NCBI GenBank assembly: GCA_004524425.1
Contig: SDNN01000189.1
Coordinates: 1 to 5,501 of the forward strand
DNA length: 5,501 nucleotides
Origin: Promethearchaeota archaeon
GTDB lineage: Archaea > Asgardarchaeota > Lokiarchaeia > Sigynarchaeales > SOKP01
Reading direction: 5' to 3'
The position numbers and the translations under genes were made by a program. Under the pieces are notes generated by a model. It did no database searches. It saw only the letters and a list, made by a program, of their open reading frames with translations, and was not told where the DNA came from. Positions 1 through 5,501 of this stretch are shown piece after piece. Every line of letters begins with the position of its first letter. The stretch's first letter is position 1.

Positions 1-581
1 ACGGCTTCTTTATTACCTAATTTTCCCAAAATCCTTGGTATTTCCTTTTTAATATTTAGGTTTTCATCATCAAGATATTGAGTTATTCTCTGTATATCAC
101 TATCTTTACCTGTCTCCACAATAACGTTTATTAAGATCTCCTGTAATTCTTTATTTCGAAATTTTAATACGTTTATTAAGTCTTCTAAAGCATCTATTGA
201 GCCCTCAAGTGTCAATACCGCTGATTTTATGATCTCAATATTGGAATCTCCTAATGCTTCAATTAAGAATTTCAGTGAATTTAATTTATCTATATTAGCA
301 ACAGCTTCGATAATTTTTTTTCTTACTTTCCAATCTTTTTCGAGAATATATTGAGGTTTCAAAAATGAAATGCCCTCTTTTTTATAGCAGTTGGAAATCA
401 ATTCAATGAGTTTGATTTTAACTTCTGAATGTGATTCATTAGAATATATATTTTTTACAAGATCAAAATGGTTTAAATCCTGAATTTCAATCAATTGATC
501 GATTGCTTGAATTTTCTTATTAAGATCAATTGAAGACTTAAGTATTGCTAAAAGTTCTTCTAATTCCCCATTAGTAGACAT
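1..581 (-). CDS. HEAT-repeat protein, N-terminal part (runs off the left edge)
   Basis: An uninterrupted minus-strand frame runs from an ATG at 581-579 to the first base of the window: 193 complete codons with no stop, so the C-terminus lies outside. The product is helical and rich in Lys, Glu, Ile and Leu. From about residue 82 it shows units of about 30 residues: 82-110, 111-140, 141-170 and 171 to the edge. Each opens with an acidic or turn segment (KDW, GDSN, DDEN) followed by a hydrophobic/basic helix at VRKK (86-89), IIKS (117-120), LQEI (146-149) and IKKE (177-180). That is the pattern of HEAT or PBS-lyase-type HEAT-like repeats. Residues 1-81 look helical but more diverged. I see no signal peptide, membrane segment or catalytic motif. 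Such repeats are usually protein-binding scaffolds; the partner is unknown. A GGAG lies 12 bases before the ATG, which supports this start. The fold call is fairly sure; the function is not known. Confidence 0.72.
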   Translation of the reverse strand, partial: MSTNGELEELLAILKSSIDLNKKIQAIDQLIEIQDLNHFDLVKNIYSNESHSEVKIKLIELISNCYKKEGISFLKPQYILEKDWKVRKKIIEAVANIDKLNSLKFLIEALGDSNIEIIKSAVLTLEGSIDALEDLINVLKFRNKELQEILINVIVETGKDSDIQRITQYLDDENLNIKKEIPRILGKLGNKEA

Positions 582-591
582 GATATAACAG

Positions 592-597
592 ATCTCC
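592..597 (-). promoter_or_regulatory. Ribosome binding site of the HEAT-repeat gene
   Basis: Read on the minus strand this is GGAGAT, with the GGAG core 12 bases before the ATG at 581. The spacing is a little long, but it is the best Shine-Dalgarno-like match near this start and supports the chosen ATG. Confidence 0.4.
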
Positions 598-645
598 AAG
601 AATTGTTTTTTAAATCTAAAAAGTATATGCTATGGCAATGAGTTA

Positions 646-653
646 CTTTATAA
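646..653 (-). promoter_or_regulatory. Possible TATA element of the HEAT-repeat gene
   Basis: On the minus strand the sequence reads TTATAAAG, about 65-72 bases before the ATG at 581. An archaeal start site about 25 bases downstream would leave a leader of roughly 40 bases containing the GGAG at 597-594. The region is very AT-rich, so a chance match is quite possible; the T/A-rich stretch at 606-616 is an alternative. Confidence 0.2.
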
Positions 654-741
654 TCATGATGATGACCTTAAAGCTATAGCTAAAAAAATAATAAACTAAT
701 TATTTAAAAATTTATAGAGAAAAGAGATCTTCCTTTAATAG

Positions 742-757
742 GTAAAATATTATAAAT
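742..757 (+). promoter_or_regulatory. Possible BRE/TATA promoter of the phosphoribosyltransferase gene
   Basis: GTAAAA (742-747) is followed by TTATAAAT (750-757), which resembles an archaeal BRE plus TATA box. Transcription would start near 780, giving a leader of about 30 bases. A second candidate, TTTAAAAAT at 703-711, would give a leader of about 80 bases. The AT-rich context lowers confidence in both. Confidence 0.27.
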
Positions 758-812
758 TAATAGATTTTTAATGTAATCTTAAAATTTTAACATATCTTAA
801 TCAATAAGTGAC

Positions 813-1514
813 ATGAACTTTAAAAGATATGCATCAAGATTCGAAGCAGGGGAAGTACTAGCAGATTTGATTAAAAAAGAAAAAGAATCTTTATATGATC
901 AGCTACTTAAAAATCCTGAAAACTTTTTCTGTTTCGCAATCCCGAATGGAGGGATACCTGTGGCAGAAGGGTTCTGCTCTAAATTAAACATTCGATATGA
1001 CATGTTAATCGTGCGTAAGATGAAAATTCCTTATAATACTGAAGCTGGATTTGGATCGATGACCACGGATGGTACGATTCTGATCAATGAAGGATTGTTA
1101 AATCGTTTAAATTTGACTGAGGGTCAAATAAATGAATCTATAGAATTAACCAAGCAAGAAATAAGAGAAAGACTGAAATTTTATAAAAAAGAGACAGATC
1201 AAGATAAAGAGTATAAAGAACATGTCGGAAATAAACAAATATTCATGATCGACGATGGTCTTGCTTCTGGATTTACGATGTTGGCCGCTATCAAAATGGT
1301 AAAAAAATATGATCCCGCTAAAATACATGTTGCTGTTCCGACTTCTCCTTTGAGTTCAGTTAAACGAGTCAGTCCCCACGTAGACGAGATTTTTTGTCCC
1401 AATGTGAAAAATGTATGGCGATTTGCCGTTGCTGATGCATATAAACACTGGTATGACGTGCCAGAGTCGGAAGTCTTGGAAATTCTAAATAATTCGAAAT
1501 ATTACTTAAAATAA
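813..1514 (+). CDS. Predicted phosphoribosyltransferase (COG1926-like, type I PRTase fold)
   Basis: The 233-residue product has the layout of the stand-alone predicted phosphoribosyltransferases of the COG1926 type. An N-terminal 'F.sR.eAGe.LAdli' segment (about 8-20) is followed by the pyrophosphate-loop region IPNGGIPVAEGF (43-54) and a VRK segment (67-69). The PRPP-binding loop is IDDGLASGFT (146-155), with the two acidic residues D147 and D148 that contact the ribose hydroxyls in this fold. The C-terminal 'AVADAYKHWYDV' stretch (205-216) matches the usual family end. The known reaction class is transfer of phosphoribose from, or to, PRPP, or the reverse phosphorolysis; the base or other acceptor is not known for this family. 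It is soluble, with no signal peptide or membrane segment. An in-frame stop at 798-800 makes this the first available ATG; the ribosome site is weak (GTGA directly upstream). Asn45 stands where Arg is common in the family (PRGG). It could be co-transcribed with the gene at 1600. Confidence 0.8.
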   Translation: MNFKRYASRFEAGEVLADLIKKEKESLYDQLLKNPENFFCFAIPNGGIPVAEGFCSKLNIRYDMLIVRKMKIPYNTEAGFGSMTTDGTILINEGLLNRLNLTEGQINESIELTKQEIRERLKFYKKETDQDKEYKEHVGNKQIFMIDDGLASGFTMLAAIKMVKKYDPAKIHVAVPTSPLSSVKRVSPHVDEIFCPNVKNVWRFAVADAYKHWYDVPESEVLEILNNSKYYLK

Positions 1515-1533
1515 TCAATTATTGAAAGATTTT

Positions 1534-1551
1534 AATAAAGTTCTTTATTTT
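1534..1551 (+). terminator. Weak A/T hairpin with T-run after the phosphoribosyltransferase gene
   Basis: AATAAAG (1534-1540) and CTTTATT (1543-1549) are exact inverted copies separated by only TT, followed by two more T residues. As RNA this is at best a weak A/U stem (about 6 pairs and a 4-base loop). With the T-rich strand it could terminate transcription or act as an operator-like palindrome. The chance of coincidence in such AT-rich DNA is considerable. Confidence 0.25.
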
Positions 1552-1565
1552 AGAATTTAATAAAT
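1552..1565 (+). promoter_or_regulatory. Possible promoter of the UroD-like gene
   Basis: AGAA (1552-1555) followed by TTTAATAAAT (1556-1565) resembles a BRE/TATA pair. A start about 25 bases downstream would fall around 1585, leaving a leader of about 15 bases that would include the AGGT just before the ATG. If real, the UroD-like gene has its own promoter instead of relying on read-through from the gene upstream. Confidence 0.3.
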
Positions 1566-1589
1566 CTACAGATTAACAAACATTTAATT

Positions 1590-1593
1590 AGGT
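1590..1593 (+). promoter_or_regulatory. Short ribosome binding site of the UroD-like gene
   Basis: AGGT lies 6 bases before the ATG at 1600. It is only a four-base match to the usual GGAGGTGA, but the spacing is good, and the in-frame stop at 1585-1587 leaves no ATG further upstream. Confidence 0.35.
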
Positions 1594-1599
1594 TCAATA

Positions 1600-2769
1600 A
1601 TGAAACGATGGGAAAGAGTGAAAAAAGCTTTTCATTTTGATCGCCCTGATAAGGTGCCTTTCGTAGGATTAACCCCACAATCCGATTTTTATCCCGTGGC
1701 ACCTAACGATCCCATCACATTTCAACCCAAAAATTATCCTCCCCATCCACCAGGAGGAGATGCTGAAATATCAAATCCCGTCTTTAGAAGAGATGTGTAT
1801 GATTGGGATGATAAAATAAGAGAGTCTTTAGGATATCCTGAAAATTGGTGGGAAATTCCCCATGATTGCATAGATGAATTTGGGACTATTTGGCGTTCCT
1901 CCGGGACGAAAGGAGGTGATTGGACCAAAGGACATCCTTATCTGGGACCATTCCAAGATCAAGGCACGGGAGAAGGATGGGATAAATTTGATGACTATGA
2001 ATTCCCTGATCCCCGGGATCCTTTAAGATATAAAGTAGTGAAAGCGGAACGATGGAAAGAAATAGCGGAGGATAGATATCTACTTGGAACTGTTAATACT
2101 AGTGGTTTGTTCAATCGTGCCTCACAAATGAGGGGTTTCAGCGAATTTCTCATCGACTTAGCAAGAAAACGACATTTTAATTACGTAAATCAATTGATTA
2201 AAGAAATAACTGAATTTAATTTAGGAGTTATTGAAAAACTAAAGGAACATTGTCCTCCCTTACATTCCATCTTTGTAACTGATGATTTTGGCACTCAAAA
2301 GTCTGCATTTATAAGTCCAAGAATATTCAAGATGTATTTTAAAGAACCATTTAGACAATTGGTTGATCTAACTCATGAGTTAGACATGGATTTTATTCTT
2401 CACTCCTGTGGCGATGTTTTAGGATTACTCCCTGAATTTATTGATGTGGATATTGATGTCATGCAATTTGATAGCCCACATATGACGGGCGTCGAAAATT
2501 TTAAGCACTTTGCTGCTGAAAGAAAAATCGCATTTTGGTTAAGTTGTAACATTCAATCCACATTCGTCCATGGAACTACCAAAGATGTCGAAGATGAAAT
2601 AAAGTATTATATCAAGGAAGTAGGAAATAACGAAGGAGGTCTTGGAATTATTGAATATGATGATTATATTGCTATAAACGCACCAAAGAAAAATGTGAGA
2701 GCTCAAAGAAAGGCAGTTGCAAAATGGGGAAATTATAACGAACAAGGCATTATTGATTGGTTAGCGTAA
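1600..2769 (+). CDS. UroD-superfamily protein, methyltransferase-like (not haem-pathway UroD)
   Basis: The 389-residue product carries the hallmarks of the uroporphyrinogen-decarboxylase / methylcobamide:CoM methyltransferase superfamily (MtaA, MtbA, CmuA and many uncharacterised archaeal members). It opens with MKRWERVKKAFHFDRPDKVP (1-20), matching the family pattern 'R.A....PDRVP'. A DEFGTIW segment follows at 92-98, then VNTSGLFNRASQMRGF (165-180), TDDFGTQKSAFISP (227-240), ILHSCGDV (266-273) and VHGTTKDVEDEI (323-334), the latter like 'l..GTpeeV..Ev'. The RxAGR-type N-terminal motif of true UroD is absent, so haem synthesis is unlikely. H268 and C270 sit where MtaA/MtbA bind zinc through H-x-C. 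The third cysteine expected roughly 75 residues later is not seen; that region reads GLGIIEYDDY (347-356). C316 is only 46 residues on. Methyl transfer to or from a corrinoid protein or thiol is thus an inference, and no B12-binding protein is in the window. Cytosolic: no signal peptide or membrane segment. Confidence 0.82.
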   Translation: MKRWERVKKAFHFDRPDKVPFVGLTPQSDFYPVAPNDPITFQPKNYPPHPPGGDAEISNPVFRRDVYDWDDKIRESLGYPENWWEIPHDCIDEFGTIWRSSGTKGGDWTKGHPYLGPFQDQGTGEGWDKFDDYEFPDPRDPLRYKVVKAERWKEIAEDRYLLGTVNTSGLFNRASQMRGFSEFLIDLARKRHFNYVNQLIKEITEFNLGVIEKLKEHCPPLHSIFVTDDFGTQKSAFISPRIFKMYFKEPFRQLVDLTHELDMDFILHSCGDVLGLLPEFIDVDIDVMQFDSPHMTGVENFKHFAAERKIAFWLSCNIQSTFVHGTTKDVEDEIKYYIKEVGNNEGGLGIIEYDDYIAINAPKKNVRAQRKAVAKWGNYNEQGIIDWLA

Positions 2770-2789
2770 TTAAGAACATTTCATTGTCG

Positions 2790-2799
2790 TTTTTATTTT
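2790..2799 (+). terminator. T-tract terminator of the plus-strand genes
   Basis: TTTTTATTTT begins 21 bases after the stop of the UroD-like gene at 2769, without an obvious hairpin; archaeal RNA polymerase commonly stops at such T-runs. The tract overlaps the stop and last codons of the opposing Fe-S gene, so the two transcripts would overlap slightly. No comparable T-run is seen on the minus strand just past 2793. Confidence 0.4.
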
Positions 2800-3929
2800 A
2801 ACGAAACTAATTCTTTCAATAAAGTATTCAAGTCTAATACATTGAGGTCATAATTATTCTTTTCAATTACCGATTTAAATTGATATTCGCAAAATGGACA
2901 ATCAGTTAAGATTGTACGCGCTCCTGAATTCTTTACCTCTTCTAAACGTAAAAGGGTTGTTTTTTCAGCTAATTCAGAATATGCAGAGCGAACCCCTGCT
3001 CCGGAACCACAACAGTTAGTGTCCTCTCTATTTTGCGTAAACTCTATGTATGGAATTCCAATTGCCTCTAATATTGCTCTTGGTTCATTATAAATGGTTA
3101 ATCCACGAGCCAAATGACACGGATCATGCCAAATTAATGGAGCTTCGATTTTAGTTTCTAGTAATTCTTTTATTTTGTCTTGAAGATCTCCTAGCTTTGA
3201 TAATTTATCAATTAAATATTCGGAAAAATGCAATAGCTTTGTATTTTCGAATTTTTCATTTAATTCTGAATCATAAATTATTTTAAATGCATCTAAACAT
3301 CCAGGGCAAGTGAATATTATTTGTTTTGGAGGATTCTGTTTTATTTCGTCTAACATTAATTTTGTATTCTCTTCAATTCCGTCTACATGGCCCGTGCGAT
3401 ATAAAACACCAGAGCAACATGTTTCATTTTTTAATACCCTCACATTTTCCTTCATGATTTTGAATAATTGGATTGTATCTAATCCTATCTCTGGAGTCCG
3501 GTATATTGCCATGCAGCCTGGATAATAAACCGTGTCCGCATCCACATTCATTTTAAGTTCTGGCCAAGAAGTATCTCTAGCTGCTTTCTCACCGAATGGA
3601 TTGCCAAAATTTCTTACATTCTCAACAATAATGTCATGTGATTCGGGATAATTATTCGCTTCGACAAGCTTCTTCCTTCCTAATGTGATGATTGATGATA
3701 CATCTATGCCAGAAGGGCAAATATAAGAGCAGTGACCACATCCCGTGCAAGAAAATAAGCGATCCCTTGCCAAACCACTATCCTGAAACTTTAATTCGGG
3801 TTCTTCCAATAACGCGTGAACGATCGCTACTTTCCCTCTGGCATAAGTACTTTCCCAGCGAATTTCATCATCAAATCCAGGACATTCAAAATCTTTTGGA
3901 CAAAATCCGCATAAGGTACATTTCCACAC
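2793..3929 (-). CDS. Fe-S electron-transfer subunit with two CCG domains (GlcF/HdrD-like)
   Basis: This 378-residue protein is the likely electron-transfer partner of the FAD-linked oxidase encoded 29 bases upstream. The N-terminal ferredoxin-like part has two cluster motifs: C4, C7, C10, C16 and C61, C64, C67, C71. The second is canonical CxxCxxCxxxCP. The first has five residues, not three, before its last cysteine. Two cysteine-rich (CCG) domains follow: C139 (PGC), C171-C172 and C208/C211 (CPGC), then C271 (DPCH), C306-C307-G308 and C344/C347. This order and length match GlcF, GlpC and HdrD-type proteins (about 380-410 residues); LutA/LldE proteins lack the ferredoxin part. In HdrB-like CCG domains these cysteines bind a non-cubane Fe-S cluster, which is possible but unproven here. 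There is no membrane segment. The start codon is GTG (3929-3927), preceded by AGGGG at 3938-3934; no in-frame ATG lies upstream before the stop at 3965-3963. The electron acceptor is unknown. Confidence 0.87.
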   Translation of the reverse strand: MWKCTLCGFCPKDFECPGFDDEIRWESTYARGKVAIVHALLEEPELKFQDSGLARDRLFSCTGCGHCSYICPSGIDVSSIITLGRKKLVEANNYPESHDIIVENVRNFGNPFGEKAARDTSWPELKMNVDADTVYYPGCMAIYRTPEIGLDTIQLFKIMKENVRVLKNETCCSGVLYRTGHVDGIEENTKLMLDEIKQNPPKQIIFTCPGCLDAFKIIYDSELNEKFENTKLLHFSEYLIDKLSKLGDLQDKIKELLETKIEAPLIWHDPCHLARGLTIYNEPRAILEAIGIPYIEFTQNREDTNCCGSGAGVRSAYSELAEKTTLLRLEEVKNSGARTILTDCPFCEYQFKSVIEKNNYDLNVLDLNTLLKELVSLK

Positions 3930-3933
3930 TATT

Positions 3934-3938
3934 CCCCT
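3934..3938 (-). promoter_or_regulatory. Ribosome binding site that supports the GTG start of the Fe-S gene
   Basis: On the minus strand AGGGG lies 4 bases before the GTG at 3929. It is the only purine-rich Shine-Dalgarno-like sequence in the 29-base gap. It favours GTG over internal starts, which would remove the first cysteine motif. Confidence 0.45.
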
Positions 3939-3958
3939 AATTTTTTTTTCTCTAATAT

Positions 3959-5452
3959 TTACTCACCATGTTTACTCATATCATAATTGGAAAATTGAGC
4001 TATTCCTTTTGGAAAATACAGTTTTTCAGGATTCAAAATGTTATTAGGATCAAATATTGATTTAATTTTTCGCATGAACTCTATGACGTCCTTTCCATGT
4101 TCCCTGCTCAAATAAGGCGCTTTCCAAATGCCACATCCATGCTCTGCTGTCAATGACCCACCAAAGGAAGTAGTCATTTTAATTAACTCATCTTGAATTT
4201 TACCAAGTTTAATCATATCTTCTTTTGATTTTAGTTCAAGGCTACCCAGCAAATGAACATTTCCATCCCCTAAATGGCCAAGCCTACTACAAGCTATGTT
4301 ATTTTTTTTCATGATCTCGTCCAATTTCTGCATTAAGACGCTTATCTTACTAAATGGAACTGTAAAATCTAAAACTGCTGGAAGAAAGGTTCTCGCATAT
4401 CTAAATGGTCTTAAAACCCGCATTAGTGAAGGACCAGCCCCATCTCTAGCTTTCCATATATATTCATGTTCTATTCCTTTTAAAATACCTGTATTGGATG
4501 ATCCTCCTTTTTCTGAAATTAGTTTTGCTATTTTATTTGCTTGATTCATGACAATTTCTTTATCTCCATCTAGACGTATCATGAGAGCAGCTGGAGTGAT
4601 TTTTAGTTCTAATTTTGGCGTTAATCTCGATAAATATGAATTCATTCCATTTATTACCAATTGATCAATTATTTCGAGCGACATGGGTGTGAAATTATCT
4701 TTTATTTCTTTAGCAGTTTTAATTGCTGACTCAATCGAATCAAAATGGCTAAGCACGGTGATAAAAGCTTCTGGCAGTGCAAGGAATTGAAGAGTTGACT
4801 TGGTTATCACGCCTAATGTTCCTTCAGATCCAATAAATAAGCTTAATAAATCCAATCCCGATACCGTTTTTTTTACCAAGCGTCCTAATTTTATTTCTTG
4901 ACCACTACCAAGTATCACATCCATGTTTAAAACATAATCCCTCGTGGTTCCATATTTTATGGCCGATTCTCCCGATGCATCATTAGCAATCATACCACCA
5001 ATAGTGCACACGTCTGCAGATCCCGGATTACAAGGTATCCAGTAACCCCTCCCAACATCTCTTAATTGATTGCCTAAATCTCTATATAGCACACCAGGCT
5101 CGACTATTGCATAATTATCTTCCGTATTAATCTCAAGAACATTGTTCATGCAATTAAAATCTAGGACAATCCCCCCTTCGACTGGAATGTATTGCCCTAC
5201 CAGACTTGTCCCTGCCCCTCGAGGGATAAGCTTTAACTTTTCCTCATTTGCAAAAGCAATGACACTTTTTATTTGATCCGAATTTTGAGGCTTTACAATG
5301 TAATCTGCCATGAACTTATAACTATTATCTATAGTACTTAAAGCCCGACTAGGAAAATCATGTGAATAACAATAGAGTTCTACTTTATCATCTGTAATGT
5401 ATTTGTTTCCCACAATTGCTTGCAGTTTACTTTTTATTGAAGAGTGGCTCAT
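3959..5452 (-). CDS. FAD-linked 2-hydroxyacid dehydrogenase (GlcD/Dld-like)
   Basis: The 497-residue product is a flavoprotein of the vanillyl-alcohol-oxidase/PCMH fold, in the GlcD, D-lactate dehydrogenase and D-2-hydroxyglutarate dehydrogenase group. The N-terminal FAD-binding domain (about 45-225) shows PRGAGTSLVGQ (77-87), VEPG (117-120), NPGSADVCTIGGMIANDASG (142-161), a YGTTRDYV segment (167-174) and GSEGTLGVIT (208-217). The C-terminal FAD-oxidase domain shows GHLGDGNVH (392-400) and EHGCGIWK (437-444), whose His and Glu residues form the metal/substrate site in this family. It ends with the usual FDPNNILNPEK stretch (467-477). The expected reaction is oxidation of a 2-hydroxyacid to a 2-oxoacid with reduction of FAD; which acid cannot be told. 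Electrons probably pass to the Fe-S protein encoded directly downstream in the same operon. Length is normal, and there is no signal peptide or membrane segment. The ATG at 5452-5450 has no clear ribosome site, which fits a leaderless message. Confidence 0.9.
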   Translation of the reverse strand: MSHSSIKSKLQAIVGNKYITDDKVELYCYSHDFPSRALSTIDNSYKFMADYIVKPQNSDQIKSVIAFANEEKLKLIPRGAGTSLVGQYIPVEGGIVLDFNCMNNVLEINTEDNYAIVEPGVLYRDLGNQLRDVGRGYWIPCNPGSADVCTIGGMIANDASGESAIKYGTTRDYVLNMDVILGSGQEIKLGRLVKKTVSGLDLLSLFIGSEGTLGVITKSTLQFLALPEAFITVLSHFDSIESAIKTAKEIKDNFTPMSLEIIDQLVINGMNSYLSRLTPKLELKITPAALMIRLDGDKEIVMNQANKIAKLISEKGGSSNTGILKGIEHEYIWKARDGAGPSLMRVLRPFRYARTFLPAVLDFTVPFSKISVLMQKLDEIMKKNNIACSRLGHLGDGNVHLLGSLELKSKEDMIKLGKIQDELIKMTTSFGGSLTAEHGCGIWKAPYLSREHGKDVIEFMRKIKSIFDPNNILNPEKLYFPKGIAQFSNYDMSKHGE

Positions 5453-5474
5453 AATTTAAATTGTGATTACATGT

Positions 5475-5489
5475 CTTAAAAATGTATTT
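5475..5489 (-). promoter_or_regulatory. Possible promoter of the dehydrogenase operon (leaderless geometry)
   Basis: On the minus strand an A-rich stretch (AAAATACA) is followed by TTTTTAAG, lying about 24-31 bases before the ATG at 5452. That is the distance of an archaeal TATA box from its transcription start, so the message would begin at or very near the ATG. The absence of a Shine-Dalgarno sequence here agrees. The short upstream flank and AT-rich DNA limit confidence. Confidence 0.33.
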
Positions 5490-5501
5490 TCAGAAACTTT
5501 A

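Noticed and set aside
582..812. Possible small RNA, riboswitch or additional small gene in the divergent gap
   Set aside because: No stable GC-containing stem, conserved aptamer pattern or open frame with a ribosome site could be seen; AT-rich promoter DNA explains it.
1146..1402. Two overlapping minus-strand open frames of 60 and 67 codons inside the phosphoribosyltransferase gene
   Set aside because: They lie wholly inside a well-supported gene on the other strand, show no recognisable domain, and look like chance frames.
1734..1928. Minus-strand open frame of 64 codons inside the UroD-like gene
   Set aside because: It is opposite conserved family motifs of a real gene and has no motif of its own.
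2539..2745. Minus-strand open frame of 68 codons rich in Ile, Phe and Cys, resembling a small membrane protein
   Set aside because: The hydrophobic look comes from reading AT-rich Lys/Asn/Glu codons backwards; it is fully covered by the UroD-like gene.
1600..2769. Assignment as haem-pathway uroporphyrinogen decarboxylase (HemE)
   Set aside because: The N-terminal arginine-rich substrate motif of true UroD is missing and HSCG is present as in methyltransferase-like members; no haem genes are nearby.
3310..3525. Plus-strand open frame of 71 codons opposite the Fe-S gene
   Set aside because: It lies opposite the CCG domain of the Fe-S protein; there is no sign of independent coding.
3692..3940. 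Plus-strand open frame of 82 codons opposite the start of the Fe-S gene
   Set aside because: It is the antisense of the conserved cysteine motifs and has no recognisable domain.
4296..4544. Plus-strand open frame of 82 codons opposite the FAD oxidase gene
   Set aside because: It lies entirely within a strongly conserved gene on the other strand and has no motif.
1..5501. CRISPR repeats, tRNA or rRNA genes, transposase genes or terminal inverted repeats
   Set aside because: No regularly spaced direct repeats, no tRNA-like GC-rich cloverleaf segments and no transposase motifs were seen; coding genes fill almost all of the window.

Overview
The window is AT-rich. It holds five protein-coding genes, one cut off by the left edge, and no RNA genes, insertion sequences or CRISPR array that I can see. 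The gene content is two-CCG Fe-S protein plus FAD dehydrogenase, a UroD/methyltransferase-like protein, a COG1926-type phosphoribosyltransferase and a HEAT-repeat protein. Together with TATA-like elements near gene starts, one placed as for a leaderless mRNA, and very weak Shine-Dalgarno signals, this suggests an anaerobic archaeon. An Asgard/Lokiarchaeia-like lineage is my best guess. The domain-level assignment is moderate and the lineage is a guess; an anaerobic low-GC bacterium is not excluded.

Layout. From the left edge to 581, on the minus strand, lies the N-terminal 193 residues of an alpha-helical HEAT-repeat protein. A divergent intergenic region (582-812) separates it from a plus-strand pair: a phosphoribosyltransferase (813-1514) and, 85 bases later, a UroD-superfamily protein (1600-2769). 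That pair meets, tail to tail with a 23-base gap, a minus-strand operon read from the right edge. The operon has a GlcD/Dld-like FAD-linked oxidase (5452-3959), followed 29 bases later by a GlcF/HdrD-like iron-sulfur protein (3929-2793) that starts with GTG.

How the genes work together. The minus-strand pair is the clearest functional unit: a soluble 2-hydroxyacid (lactate, glycolate or 2-hydroxyglutarate type) dehydrogenase whose FAD subunit passes electrons to a protein with two [4Fe-4S] motifs and two CCG cysteine-rich domains. The substrate and final electron acceptor cannot be read from sequence. The UroD-like protein resembles the methyltransferase branch (MtaA/MtbA/CmuA-like) more than haem-pathway UroD, but it seems to lack the usual third zinc cysteine, and no corrinoid protein is nearby. 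The phosphoribosyltransferase has a clear PRPP loop but no assignable substrate. I see no dramatic new system. The points most worth a second look are the altered first cluster motif of the Fe-S protein, the incomplete zinc site of the UroD-like protein, and the truncated HEAT protein.
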